This document shows positions 23,926 through 35,965 of a stretch of 64,000 bases of DNA, one piece after another. Location: assembly GCA_030562195.1 (NCBI GenBank), contig JAUJPP010000003.1, positions 372,001-436,000 on the forward strand, in the 5' to 3' direction. The translations under genes were made by a program, and so were the position numbers. How positions within the stretch are numbered: the stretch's first letter is position 1; each line of letters begins with the position of its first letter. The notes below the pieces were generated by a model. It was not told where the DNA came from, did no database searches, and saw only the letters and a program-made list of their open reading frames with translations. Source of the DNA: Nipponacmea schrenckii (lineage: Eukaryota; Mollusca; Gastropoda; Lottiidae).

Positions 23926-24341
23926 TACTAAGTCAAGGGCAATAACCCAAAAACCATTTGTTAAAAAAAGTCAGAAATTCAAACTTGACTAATGTCTTAT
24001 CAATTCTGATGCTTACACCAAGTTCCATCAAAATCCTTTGAAAATTAAAGCTTCTTATTGCAACCACAATGGAATTTTGACGCAATTTTACTAAGTCAAG
24101 GGCAATAACTTAAAACAATTGATTGAAAAACTGTCAAATTCAAACTTGATTGAGGCCTAATCAATTTCAATGCTCACACCAAGTTTCATCAACATCCTCT
24201 GAAAATTGGAGGATTTATTGCATTTTGACAAGATTTTTCTTAGTCAAGGGCAATAACTCAAAAACCGTTCATGCGATAATTTCCATTTTCGAACTTGACC
24301 GAGATATCATCAATATATACTTGTAAACCAAGTTTCATTAA

Positions 24342-25409
24342 GGGGGTTGACAACCTTATCGTTCGAAGTGTATTTCAATCAAGAAGCGTATTAAGTTTAT
24401 ATCCATTCTATTTGGCATTAAAAGAAACTCATCTAGTAAAAATTTTAGCTCAATCGCTTCAGTAGTTCGTCTGATATCCGTCCGTGAAGATAATCTATTT
24501 ATAGAACAAAACGGGGTATTTCTCTATGTAGACGTACAAATTACGTTGTCAGTTGACATTTGTGATTACAACATCATCGGCTAAATAAACATTCTCTACG
24601 TTTGCCGGTCAGTTATTGTTAATATCGGCACGCGAAGTAAGAGTTTGTGTATTGGGGGAATCCAGAAGTCACGTGATGTCCCATAAATCATTACGTCACA
24701 TGTAAACAAAGAAAATTTTATGATTGGTGGGTAGGGGTGTTTTGACATGTGCTAATCCATTGTTTTAGCACTCCAATTGTGTGGATATCGGTGCATATCG
24801 ATGCCTAAAAGGTGCTTAAAGATTTCTACAGCATGAAAGACAATCTTTTAACAACATGATCGTTAATTACGTAAGGTTTAAATGTGTTTGCAAAATGTTG
24901 AAAAAAAATGCCATTTTCCCAAAAGCATATCTCGCTTACAATTTATCCGATTTTTACAAACTTTGGCTTCAGCTAAAGCTTACGATGTCCTCTATAACTT
25001 TACGTTGGCTTTTTTTTATAAAATGAATAGTTTTTTAAAAATTCAATTTTTCGTAAATGCACTCGCAAAATTTTGATTTCTATCAATATCTTCAAAACAA
25101 AACAAAATTTTCCAAAAAGCCAACGTAATTTTGTAGAGATACATGTAGACTTGCGTTGTGCAAAATTTCAACCTTCTATATTAAATAGCCTAGTAGATAT
25201 GCTAATTAAAAGGGAATATTTGACGTTTTTTTCGTTCATCTTTCATACCCTATTTCTTAAAGTTGAAATGTCATAAAGAAATAAATTATATATTTTTGGA
25301 TAGCTGAAAGTCCCCTCTTTCCATTGATATTTAAATATTTCAGATAGGTGGAAAAGAAGTGGTTGAAATCGTCTATTTTTTGCACATAGGTTTAGGGTTG
25401 TCAACCCCC
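24342..25409. mobile_element. TTAA-flanked non-autonomous element (piggyBac-like), 1068 bp
   Basis: Terminal inverted repeats GGGGGTTGACAACC at 24342-24355 and 25396-25409, flanked by TTAA at 24338-24341 and 25410-25413. Taking out the element and one TTAA restores the host HINE phrase TTCATTAAGATCGG, which dates it after that HINE. The interior is AT-rich with no transposase; the reading frames at 24882-25276 (+) are short and match nothing recognisable. Confidence 0.85.
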
Positions 25410-25477
25410 TTAAGATCGGATAAAAACTGTAGCTTCTATTGCTTCTATTGTGGATACAACCCAAATTTGACGCGTTT

Positions 25478-27844
25478 TTATACGCCCACATGAAATGGGG
25501 GGCGTATATTGTCGTCACCCACATCCGTCCGTCCGTCCACAATTGCTGGTAAACACTCTACACGGTGTAATTCTTGACGGATTTAGATGAAACTTAATAT
25601 GAGTGCTTATGATCACGCAAGGATGAACCCTATTGAAAATCAGCGAAATCGGAAAAAAATTAGTATGAGTTTGTGCCCTTGTTCTTGAATGGCTCGTGAA
25701 CACTCTACAAAGTGCAATTCTTGACCGATTTTGATGAAACTTGGTGTGAGAGTATGTTATAACTCAAGGATAAACCCTATCGAAAATCAGCCAAATCGAA
25801 AAACATTTAGTATGAGTTATTGCCCTTGTTCTTGAAAACGCGTTCAATTTCAGCTTGTAAACACTCTTGAGAGAACAATTTTTAATGGATTTTAATGAAA
25901 CTTGGCCTGAGTATTTGTTATCACCCAGGGATGAAGCCTATTGAAAACCAGTCAAATCGAAAAAAAATTAATATCAGTTATTGCCCTTGTTTTTGAAAAC
26001 GCGTTCAATTTTTAGCTTGTAAACACTCTACAAAGCACAGTTATTGACCGATTTTGACGAAACTTGCTGAAATTGTTTAATATTACCCAAGAATGAATTA
26101 TTGCCTTTGTTCTATAAAATGTGTTGGATTTTTGCCTTGTAAACACTCTACAAGTCACAATTCTTGAGCGATTTTGACATAACTTGGCATTAGTATTTGT
26201 AATCACCTAAGGATGAACCCTATTGAAATTCAGTTAAATCAAAAAATATTTAGTATCAGTTATTGCCCTTGTGTTTGAAAACGCGTTCAATTTTAGCTTG
26301 TAAGCACTCTAGAAAGAACAATTCTTAATGGATTTTGATAAAACTTGGCTTGAGTATTTGTTTTTACCCAAGGATGAACCTTATTGAAAATCAAATAAAT
26401 TTTTAGGTTTTTTTTTACGTATAGTTAATAAAGATGATGATGAAACATTCAACTTAGTTGCCCTTTATTCTGCTAAGTGGACCCCCTATAACAATACCAT
26501 AACAAGAGATTAGAAGCAATAAATACGGGATTAAAATGGATTTTATCATAAAAATAAATAGTAGAAACGTAAGTTGCAGTGGAAAATTGTTTATTATAAA
26601 AAAAATCTATGAATGGTGACTTACATATTGACAACTATTTCCCGATATTGGTGTCTGTGAAATGCCAACTTTAAGATATATTTAGTGTCAGTTATTGCAC
26701 TTGTGTTTGAAAACAGGTTTAACTTTTTAATAAATACTCTAGAAGGTACAATTCATGACCAATGTTGACAAAACTCACTGAAATTGTTGGATATCGCAAG
26801 GGATGAGCCTTATTGAAAATTAAAATTATCAAAATATATCTAATATGAATTATTGCCCTTGTTCTTTTGAACGCGTTCGATTTTTGTCTCGTAAACACTC
26901 TACATGGCACAATTCTTGATGGATTTCGATGAAACTTGGTGTGAGAGTGTGTTATAACTCAAGGATGAACCCTATTGAAAAGCGAAATCGAAATTTTTTT
27001 TAGTATGAGTTACTGCCCTTGTTCTTGAAAACGCATTCAATTTTAGCTTGTAAACACTATAGAAAGAACTATTCTTAATGGATTTTGATTAACTTTGGCT
27101 TGAGTATTTGTTTTTACCCAAGGATGAACCCTATTATAAATCAAATAAATAGAAATATATTTAGTGTCAGTTATAGCCCTTGTTCTTGAAAACGCGTTCA
27201 ATTTTAGCTTGTAAACACTCTAGAAAGAACAATTTTTAATGGATTTTGATGTAACTTGGCTGGAGTATTTGTTGTCTCCCAAGGATGAACTCTATTGAAA
27301 ATCGAAAAATATTTAGTACAAGTTATTGCCCTTGTTTTTGAAAACGCGTTCAATTTAACTCATAAACACTCTAGAAAGAACAATTTTGAATGGATTTTGA
27401 TGAAGCTTGGCTTTAGTATTTGTTTTCTCACAAGGATAAACCCTATTGAAAATCAGATAAATCGAAAAATATTTAGTGTCAGTTATTGGGCCTGTTTTCA
27501 AAATCGCTTTCAACTTTTGGCTTGTGAACACTCTAAACATTCATTTTTGACAAAACTCGCTGAAATTGTTTAATATCAACCAAGAATGAGCCTTATTAAG
27601 AATTAAAAATATCAAAATATTATTAAGGGTGAACCCTATTGCAAATCATAAAAATACCGAAAAATATTTAATGAGTTGTTATTAGGTACAATTCTTGACA
27701 GTTTTTAATGAAACTAGAGACCCTAGAATAAAATAGGTTGGTTGGTTAAATAATTCATTCCACTTATTGTAACCTTACTGAAAAGTTTTTATTTGAAATA
27801 AATGCTGCCAGTGGGCGTATATTACCTTGCCTGGCAAGCTATCT
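25478..27844 (+). mobile_element. HINE-type element, copy o, complete
   Basis: 2.37 kb, same subfamily and block order as the copy at 3005-4991, with both termini. It carries an extra 270-bp insert at 26401-26673. Inserted in copy n within GCGTTTTTACT. Confidence 0.9.
26401..26673 (-). mobile_element. fragment of the TGCGCA-type element inside copy o
   Basis: 26495-26673 is the reverse complement of 9386-9570 with about 90% identity. The left 90 bp (26405-26494) are not in that copy. The insert replaces a few bases of a HINE unit. No terminal repeats are visible, so it arrived as a fragment. Confidence 0.65.
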
Positions 27845-28814
27845 TTACTAAGTCAAGGGCAATAACTCAAAAACCGCTCATGCGATTATTTCTATTTTCG
27901 AACTTGACCAAGATATCATCAATATATACATGTATACCAAGTTTCATTAAGATCGGATAAAAACTGTAGCCTCTATTGTGGATACAACCCAAATTTGACA
28001 CGTTTTTACCAAGTCAAGGGCAATAAATCAAAAACCGCTCATGCGATTATTTCTTTTTTCGAACTTGACCGAGATATCATCAATATATACATGTATACAA
28101 AGTTTCATTAAGATCGGATAAAAACTGTAGCTTCTATTGTGGATACAACCCACATTTGACGCGTTTTGACTAAGTCAAGGGCAATTACTCAAAAACCGTT
28201 CATGCGATAATTTCCATTTTCGAACTTGACCGAGATATCATCAATGTATACATGTATACCAAGTTTCATTAAGATCGGATAAAAACTGTAGCCTCTATTG
28301 TGGATACAACCCAAATTTGACGCGTTTTTACTAAGTTGAGGGCAATTAACTCAAAAACCATTGAAAAAAAATAAAAAAATGACTTGTCAGTTCTTGTCAC
28401 CCTGCCATACATAGAAAAGATATGTATAATCGCCATCATGGGGCTGGACCGAGATATCAATATATACATGTATACCAAGTTTCATTAAGATCGGATAAAA
28501 ACTGTAGCCTCTATCGTGGATACAACAAATGTGGACGGACCGACGGACAGGGGCGACGGCAATATATGTCCACATTTCCATGTGGGCGTATAAAAAATGA
28601 CGGTATATTTGCGCCAGCATCCCCAATTGTCTATAAATAGTAACTGTTCATATCCTAATAGTAAACAGATAAAACTTATATAATTACGCACATTTTTGGC
28701 AAGGAATGGTACAATTTCAATAGTAAATAGCCTGCTAATTAAACTATGTGTCAACTTTATAATTGTAAAGGGAAGAATTCTCAATGACCGGCAAGCTGTC
28801 GTCGTCAAGAATTT

Positions 28815-30121
28815 TTATACGCCCACATGAAAATGTGGACGTATATTGCCATCACCCCTGTCCGTCTGTCGGTCGGTCCGTCCGTCCGTCAACAATTACT
28901 TGTGTATGCCATACAGGCCAGAGTTTTTATCCGATTTGAATGAAACTTGGTATGTGTATTCATCTTGATAATATCTCGGACAAGTTCAAAAATGTCACGA
29001 TTCTAGATGTTGGTTTATGAGTTATGGCTCTTGATTAAATGAAAAAACATTAATATTTACTTGTGTACACAATAGAAGCTGTAGTTTCTATTATCAAATA
29101 AAACAAAACCGGAAGTTCTATCTCTGACTGGAAGTGAGAACCGGAAGTTGAGGTTTTTTTGCTTTAGCAAGTTTATTTTCAGTTCGATTTTGACCGGATT
29201 TTCAGATTTGAAAACTTCAATGTATTTGTCAACTAACAATTATAGGTTTTATGCAATTAGGTTAAATATTTTACCCACGATTTGCAATTCAATATTCAAG
29301 GGTCATCGGCAAAAATTTCAGACCGTGATTTCTCGTTTAATATAAATGGTAAAATTTTGAAACTTTACCAGTTGATAAGCATATGATTATAATTTTTGAA
29401 AAAATGTGAAAAAAAAATTCCACTTCTGGTTTAGCCTCAAATGACGTAATTACGTAACTTCCGGTCTATAAGTGCTAGGTGAAAAGTGAAAACTGTTTTA
29501 TAAATAACTTGTCAATAGTAATTGATTTGACCTAAATAATTAGGTCAAGCTGCCATATCGGCCGCCATTTTGAATTTTCGTTACAATTCTTAAATCCGAA
29601 ATTCAGACACTACTGATAGACCGATTTTAATGAAATTTAGCACATAGATACAAAGGATCATTATCTACCTTTTCTTGGAGACCGATTTTCAAATTTCGTA
29701 TTTTCTTTCAAATTATTTAAATTTCGATTTTTTCAAACTTAGGTCACTTTAACGGCTACGGAAGGTGTGACCCACTTAATCTATGACCTTGAAAATTAGG
29801 TCAAATAATATTCAATATATTGTCTACGAGTAGATATTTTTTAATTTGGCTTACTTAAAAAATTCATACAGATAAGTGTACTTAAATACAGCAAAAATTG
29901 ATAATTTTCATATTTTCACCATCATTAACCGTTACGGAAGGTGTGACCTAATTATTTTATGACTTTGAAAACTAGGTAAATTGATATTCAATATATTGTC
30001 TAGATGTAGGTCATTGCAAATTTAGCCTACATAATATTTTAAGGCTCTCGAAATACGTTCATAATTGTAAGCAATTCTAGTTATTTTTCAAATTCATGTT
30101 ACCTTGCCTGGCAAGCTATCT
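28815..30121 (+). mobile_element. HINE-type element, copy p, with foreign interior
   Basis: Has a proper 5' end and TCCG tract (28815-28895) and a 3' end (ATGTTACC, CTTGCCTGGCAAG, GCTATCT at 30121), but only one and a half core units. From about 29095 to 30090 the interior is unrelated: CCGGAAGT motifs, and a 176-bp tandem pair around CTACGGAAGGTGTGACC (29757 and 29933). Either the element picked up other sequence or the ends belong to two copies. Confidence 0.65.
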
Positions 30122-30171
30122 TAACAATACAAATATATTCATGGCATTTCTTACTTATTAACATAAGTCTA

Positions 30172-33100
30172 ATCAATATCAGAATCAGATTCATCAACAT
30201 CCTCACCAATGGGAGGTTCAATGTCTGACAGCTCATTTTTACAACTACAGTTAAATCTAACAGTGGTTTTGGAACAGGGTCATTGGTCATCCAAACAATA
30301 TTTAAATTATCATCTTTGATTTGCCACCCAAAGTTGTTCAGAGAAGGCATAATCATCCACTGCGTTAATGATTTTTATACGCCCACATGGAAATGTGGAC
30401 GTATATTGCCGTCGCCCCTGTCCGTCCGTCGGTCCGTCCACATTTGTTGTATCCACGATAGAGGCTACAGTTTTTATCCGATCTTAATGAAACTTGGTAT
30501 ACATGTATATATTGATGATATCTCGGTCAAGTTCGAAAATGGAAATTATCGCATGAACGGTTTTTGAGTTATTGCACTTGACTTAGTAAAAACGCGTCAA
30601 ATTTAGTTTGTATCCACAATAGAGGCTACAGTTTTTATCCGATCTTAATGAAACTTGGTATACATGCATATATTGATGATATCTCGGTCAAGTTCAAAAA
30701 TAGAAAAAGTCGCATGAGCGATTTTTTAGTTATTGCCCTTGACTTTGTAAAACGCGTCAAATTTGGGTTGTATCCACAATAGAGGCTACAGTTTTTATCC
30801 GATCTTAATGAAACTTGGTATACATGTATATATTAAGGATATCTCGATCAAGTTCGAAATGGAAATTATCGCATGAACTGTTTTTGAGTTATTGGCCTTG
30901 ACTTAGTAAAAACGCGTCAAATTCGGGTTGTATTCAGAATAGAAGCTACAGTTTTTATCCGATCTTGATGAAACTTGGTATACATGTATTTATAGATGAT
31001 ATCTCGGTCAAGTTCGAAAATGGAAATTATCGCATGAAAGGTTTTTGAGTTATTGCCCTTGACTTAGTAAAAACGTGTCAAATATGGGTTGTATCCACAA
31101 TAGAGGCTACAGTTTTTATCCGATCTTAATGAAACTTGGTATACATGTATATATTGATGATATCTCGGTCAAGTTTGAAAATAGAAATAATCGCATGAGC
31201 GGTTTTTGAGTTATCGCCCTTGACTTAGTAAAAACGTGTCAAATTTGGGTTGTATCCGCAATAGAGGCTACAGTTTTTATCCGATCTTAATGAAACTTGG
31301 TATACATGTATATATTAAGGATATCTCGATCAAGTTCGAAAATGGAAATTATCGCATGAACTGTTTTTGAGTTATTGCCCTTGACTTAGTAAAAACGCGT
31401 CAAATTCGGGTTGTATTCAGAATAGAAGCTACATTTTTTATCTGATCTTGATGAAACTTGGTATACATGTATTTATTGATGATATCTCGGTCAAGTTCGA
31501 AAATGGAAATTATCGCATGAAAGGTTTTTGAGTTATTGCCCTTGACTTAGTAAAAACGTGTCAAATATGGGTTGTATCCGCAATAGAGGCTACATTTTTT
31601 ATCCGATCTTAATGAAACTTGGTATACATGTATATATTAAGGATATCTCGATCAAGTTCGAAAATGGAAATTATCGCATGAACTGTTTTTGAGTTATTGC
31701 CCTTGACTTAGTAAAAACGCGTCAAATTCTGGTTGTATTCAGAATAGAAGCTACAGTTTTTATCCGATCTTGATGAAACTTGGTATACATGTATTTATTG
31801 ATGATATCTCGGTCAAGTTCGAAAATGGAAATTATCGCATGAAAGGTTTTTGAGTTATTGCCCTTGACTTAAAAAAATCTTGTCAAAATTTTAGTTTCGA
31901 TAAAATAAATCTTCCAATTTTCAGAGGATGTTGATGAAACTTGGTGTGAGCATTGGAATTGATTAGGCCTCAGTCAAGTTTGAATTTGACAGTTTTTCAA
32001 TGAATTGTTTTAATTATTGCCCTTGACTTAGTAAAATTACATCAAAATTCTATTGTGGTTGTGATTTTCAAAGGATTTTGATGGAACTTGGTGTAAGCAT
32101 CAGAATTGATAAGACATTAGTCAAGATTGAATTTCTGACTTTTTTAAACAAATGGTTTTTGGGTTATTGCCCTTGACTACAATTTTTAAATAGATTTGAT
32201 GAAACTTGGTATGAGTATTGAAATAGATAAGATGGTGGTCAAGTTCTAATTTGACAATTTTCCATGAACAGTTTCTTAGTTTTTGCCCTTAACTTCAATA
32301 TTAATTCAGTGAATGTTTTTGAGTTATTGCTCTATTTATTTTTCAAATTCAATGCTGCCAGTGGGCGTATGTTACCTTGCCTGGCAAGCTATCTTTTGTA
32401 TATATAGCAGCTTGATAGCACAATCTCAAGAAATGCTGCATGAGAGCATTGCTTGTAGGCGGCAATCACTGTTGATTTTGTGCAGAACAACTTAAACCTG
32501 GCCTCATTAACACTCTTAACATTAACACCATACAATTCACAAACAAACTGCTCAATATCTAATAAATATGATTGAATTTCTTCAATATCAAAAGAATTAC
32601 CTAGCTTTGACATAAGTGCAATATATTGCTGGTTTTTCATTGTCATTTCAGACACTCACTCTTTTTTTCCCTTTACCATAAAATACACTTGTTGAGTCAC
32701 AGCCAGAAAAACAGTGCAAACCTATTAAAGCCCCACTGCCCTGTGCTCCAAGTGAATTAGAGATAATCTTTACATCTAGGATGTGGCACTTACTTTTAAT
32801 ACCAGTCACAAAATAAATATTGGCACTAATCTGGTTTTGTAAGCCTATTGCTAATATGGCAACGTCAGTGTCTTGACTTTTAATGATTATGGAATCATAT
32901 AGTGAAGGCGCGTGTTTGGCATGTAATAAAAGTCTAGTATCTGCTTCTTCATGGTCGCTTTCTAGCTCATGAATCACTGTCAGAGATGCAATTTTGTTAC
33001 AAAACTTAAGTAAATGGCATTCAGATGCATGAGCTATGAAAATACTGAGGTCTTTATCGGATAATGTTCAATCAATATTTCTCCATTTACAAAATAGAAA

Positions 33101-33970
33101 CTCTATGAGACTTTCCTTGTTCTCACCATTAGATAGAAACTTCTTACACTGCTTAGACGTATGTTGCTCCTTGCTATAGATTTGAATTCTCTGCATTCCA
33201 AGAAATGCCCTCCTCTGCCTCTGGATTTTTTGTACTATTTTCAGGGTAACTAGCCTGTCATCTGTTTTAGATTTTGTCTGTTCTGTCCTAGTATAATCCA
33301 TATAACACTGTGCATGATATCTCACTTCTAGGGCAACACAATCTTGACCCCTGATATGTAGAAGGATGCTCTCATCTTTCTTTGAACTTGCTTCTTTCAA
33401 CAGTGAATCTACAAAATTGTAACAAAATGATCTGAATGAAGCAAAAATAAAACCAAGAAGTGATAAGAATGCCAATTTGAATGTACTCTGAGGCCTTAAC
33501 GCATTTGGCAATCATTTTTGTATGAATTGAAACATTAAACTCAAAATAGAGTCAAAGATTGTCTTTGGTTATGATGAAAGTGACAACCATTGAAAAAATA
33601 AATATTTGTTGAAGCTATGATTTTAGAGTGGGTAATTTTCAGTCCAAAATGGGTGCCATCATCAAGTGAAATTTCTACCTTGGTTCTCTGTATTTTGGTT
33701 TTGTCCTTAAGTCTCTTTGTCTGTAACAAGTTGGATGAAAACCATAATCGTCAAATTCTGCTTAAGAGTTCGTAGATTGTTTACACTAAAAAATTCTGCA
33801 ATAGTTTTATAAATTCCATCCAAATTCACCCATTCACTAGCAGCCTGTCGGCACTTACACCATCTAAGTTGCGTAAATGGATCTGCGCCCTCCTTAGAAA
33901 CACTTTTCAAATGAACAATACACCTACATGCACGTTTTTCTTTTGCTTTAGACATATAAAGTGATTTCAA
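30172..33970 (-). pseudogene. PIN/FEN1-like nuclease-domain protein, broken copy
   Basis: Fragments of one multi-copy animal protein family in correct order. The N-terminal part is 33970-33707 (CIVHLKSVSKEG). Next come 33511-33068 (ALEVRYHAQCYMDYTR) and a domain at 32977-32648 with EEADTR, SQDTDVAIL and SGCDSTSVFYGKGKK. Then 32655-32400 includes a frameshifted LPPTSNALMQHF stretch, and 30356-30172 gives GWQIKDDNLNIVWM and an acidic tail to a stop. The spacing of E-E-A-D, D-T-D and G-C-D-G-K-G-K parallels the acidic residues of XPG/FEN1-type PIN nucleases; that fold is inference. Frameshifts, a gap at about 33000-33068 and the HINE at 30375-32394 make it non-functional. The family name and function are unknown to me. 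Confidence 0.65.
30375..32394 (+). mobile_element. HINE-type element, copy q, complete, with higher-order repeats
   Basis: 2.02 kb with both termini. Nine or more type 1 units with a regular period of about 160 bp (TTTTTGAGTTATTGCCC near 30559, 30720, 30881, 31042, 31202, 31364, 31524, 31686 and 31847). Units of two kinds alternate, giving 322-bp and 483-bp higher-order steps. It splits the PIN-like ORF. Confidence 0.92.
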
Positions 33971-34890
33971 TCGAAAGGCGCCATCTTTATTTACATTTTT
34001 AGTGGGCGGGCTTCATTTTTATACGCCCACATGAAATGGGGGGGCGAATATTGTCGTCAACCACATCCGTCGGTCCGTCCGTCGGTGCGTCCACAATTGT
34101 TTGTAAACAGTCTACAAGGTGTAATTCTTGACGGATTTAGCTGAAACTTGATATGAGTGTTTGTGATCACGCAAGGATGAACCTGGAAATCAGAAAAAAT
34201 TTAGTATGAGTTCCTGCCCTTGTTCTTAAATGGCTCGTAAACACTCTACAATGTGCAATTCTTGACTGATTTTGATGAAACTTGGTGTGAGAGTATGTTA
34301 TAACTCAAGGATAAACCCTATTGAAAATCAGCTAAATCGAAAAACATTTAGTATAAGTTATTGCCCTTGTTCTTGAAAACGTGTTCAATTTTAGCTTGTA
34401 AACACTCTTGAAAGAACAATTTTTAATGGATTTTGATGAAACTTGGCCTGAGTATTTGTTATCACCCAAGGATGAAGCCTATTGAAAACCAGTTAAATCG
34501 AAAAAAATTTGATATCAGTTATTGCCCATCTTTTTGAAAACGCGTTCAATTTTTAGCTTGTAAACACTCTTATAAAGTGTAATTGACCGATTTTGACAAA
34601 ACTTGCTGAAATTGTTTAATGTCACCCAAGGATGAATCCTTTTGAGAACAGAAAATATTGAAATATATTTAATACGAATTATTGCCCTTGTTCTATAAAA
34701 TGTGTTGGATTTTTGCCTTGTAAACACTCTACAAGTCACAATTCTTGAGCGATTTTAACATAACTTATTTTTAAATTAAATTATTTTTATCACCTAAGGA
34801 TGAACCCTATTGAAATTCAGTTTAATCAAAAAATATTTAGTATCAGTTATTGCCCATGTTTTTGAAAATGCATTCAATTTTAGCTTGTAA

Positions 34891-35200
34891 AAAGAAAGAA
34901 AGAAACAACTATATTTTACAAGGATAACAACTTAGGTTCACAAGTCCGCCGTGACAGGGATCCTTTCTACCAGCTGGTCCTTGGCCAAACCTCTTGGCAT
35001 TGATCTTTCCCGGATTATCCGTACCCATTTACAGCTGGGTGGACTGGAATTGTGAGTGAAGATCACTTATTCAAGGTCATCATACTTTCACACACTGATC
35101 GAGATTGGAACTCACGTCCGACACTTTCAACGTATCCAAGCAAATGACGTCATGACGTTAAGAACCAACGCTCTTACCGACTGTGCTATAGAACCCCACA
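34891..35200 (-). mobile_element. tRNA-derived SINE, about 310 bp
   Basis: On the minus strand it begins GGGGTTCTATAGCACAGTCG. The pol III A-box TAGCACAGTCGG is at 35177-35188 and a B-box-like GAGTTCCAATCTC is at 35101-35113, about 65 bp downstream, as in a tRNA head. The body contains CCACCCAGCTGTAAATGGG and the 3' tail is (TTTC)n at 34891-34905. It interrupts the HINE phrase GCTTGTAAACACTGTAG. A second, headless-tail piece of the same SINE is at 35966-36037. Confidence 0.75.
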
Positions 35201-35965
35201 AAACACTGTAGAAAAAACAATTCTTATTGGATTTTGATTAAACTTGGCTTGAGTATTTGGTTTTTACCCAAGGATGAACCCTATTGAAAATCAAATAAAT
35301 CAAAATATATTTAGTGTCAGTTATTGCACTTATTCTTGAAATGCGTTCAATTTTAGCTTGTAAACACTCTAGAAAGAACAATTTTAAATGAATTTTGATG
35401 AAACATGGCTTGAGTATTTGTTTTCTCCCATGGATGAACCCTATTGAAAATCAGATAAATAAAAAATATTGAGTGTCAGTTATTGCCCTTGTTTTTGAAA
35501 ATGCTTTCGGCTTGTAAACACTCTAAACATCCATTTTTGACAAAACTCGCTGAAATTGTTTAATATCACCCGAGGAAGAGCCCTATTAAAAATTAGAAAT
35601 ATCAAAATATTATTAAGGGTGAACCCTATTGCAAATTGTGAAAATACCGAAAAATACTTAATGACGAAAATTCGTCATGTTACATTCATCCACTAACTAC
35701 ACGCATTTGATGTCAGATTATTGTGTTGGATTATTTGTGGCATTTGCAATTTTGACTGTGCACTCTGGCCAGAAGATGAAGAAAAAACGCACTGCAGTAA
35801 TTGTCTATCATCTGTACCTTAGAGCACACGATCAATCCATGCCAGAATTCACAGACCCTTCAGATTTTGCCGAACAATATTATTTATGATCCAGCCATAA
35901 ACACAATCCAAGAGACTTACAGTGTGTTCCAGAGGTCTTGGGCACATTTTAACATTGACTATCTC
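35148..35965 (+). repeat. tandem segmental duplication, copy 1 (internally deleted)
   Basis: Runs from the SINE head through HINE units (to 35662) directly into the flank block 35663-35965. Against copy 2 it lacks one HINE unit and about 520 bp around the HINE 3' end. The flank block encodes a 70-codon frame identical to that at 37262-37474 (MLHSSTNYTHLMSDYC start), with no known domain. Confidence 0.7.

Larger units (their letters stand above)
23926..28593 (-). mobile_element. HINE-type element, copy n, interrupted
   Basis: Minus-strand type 1 element whose units run 23926-25477 and resume at 27845. It ends with a 5' terminus, hairpin and GGAC tract at 28530-28593. Copy o (25478-27844) and the TTAA element (24342-25409) are inserted in it. 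Across copy o the host phrase GACGCGTTTTTACTAAGTC is recovered without extra bases other than T-run ambiguity. Confidence 0.8.

Noticed and set aside
35177..35188. tRNA gene
   Set aside because: A- and B-box matches are present but there is no foldable cloverleaf, and the sequence continues into a 310-bp body with a (TTTC)n tail, so it is a SINE.
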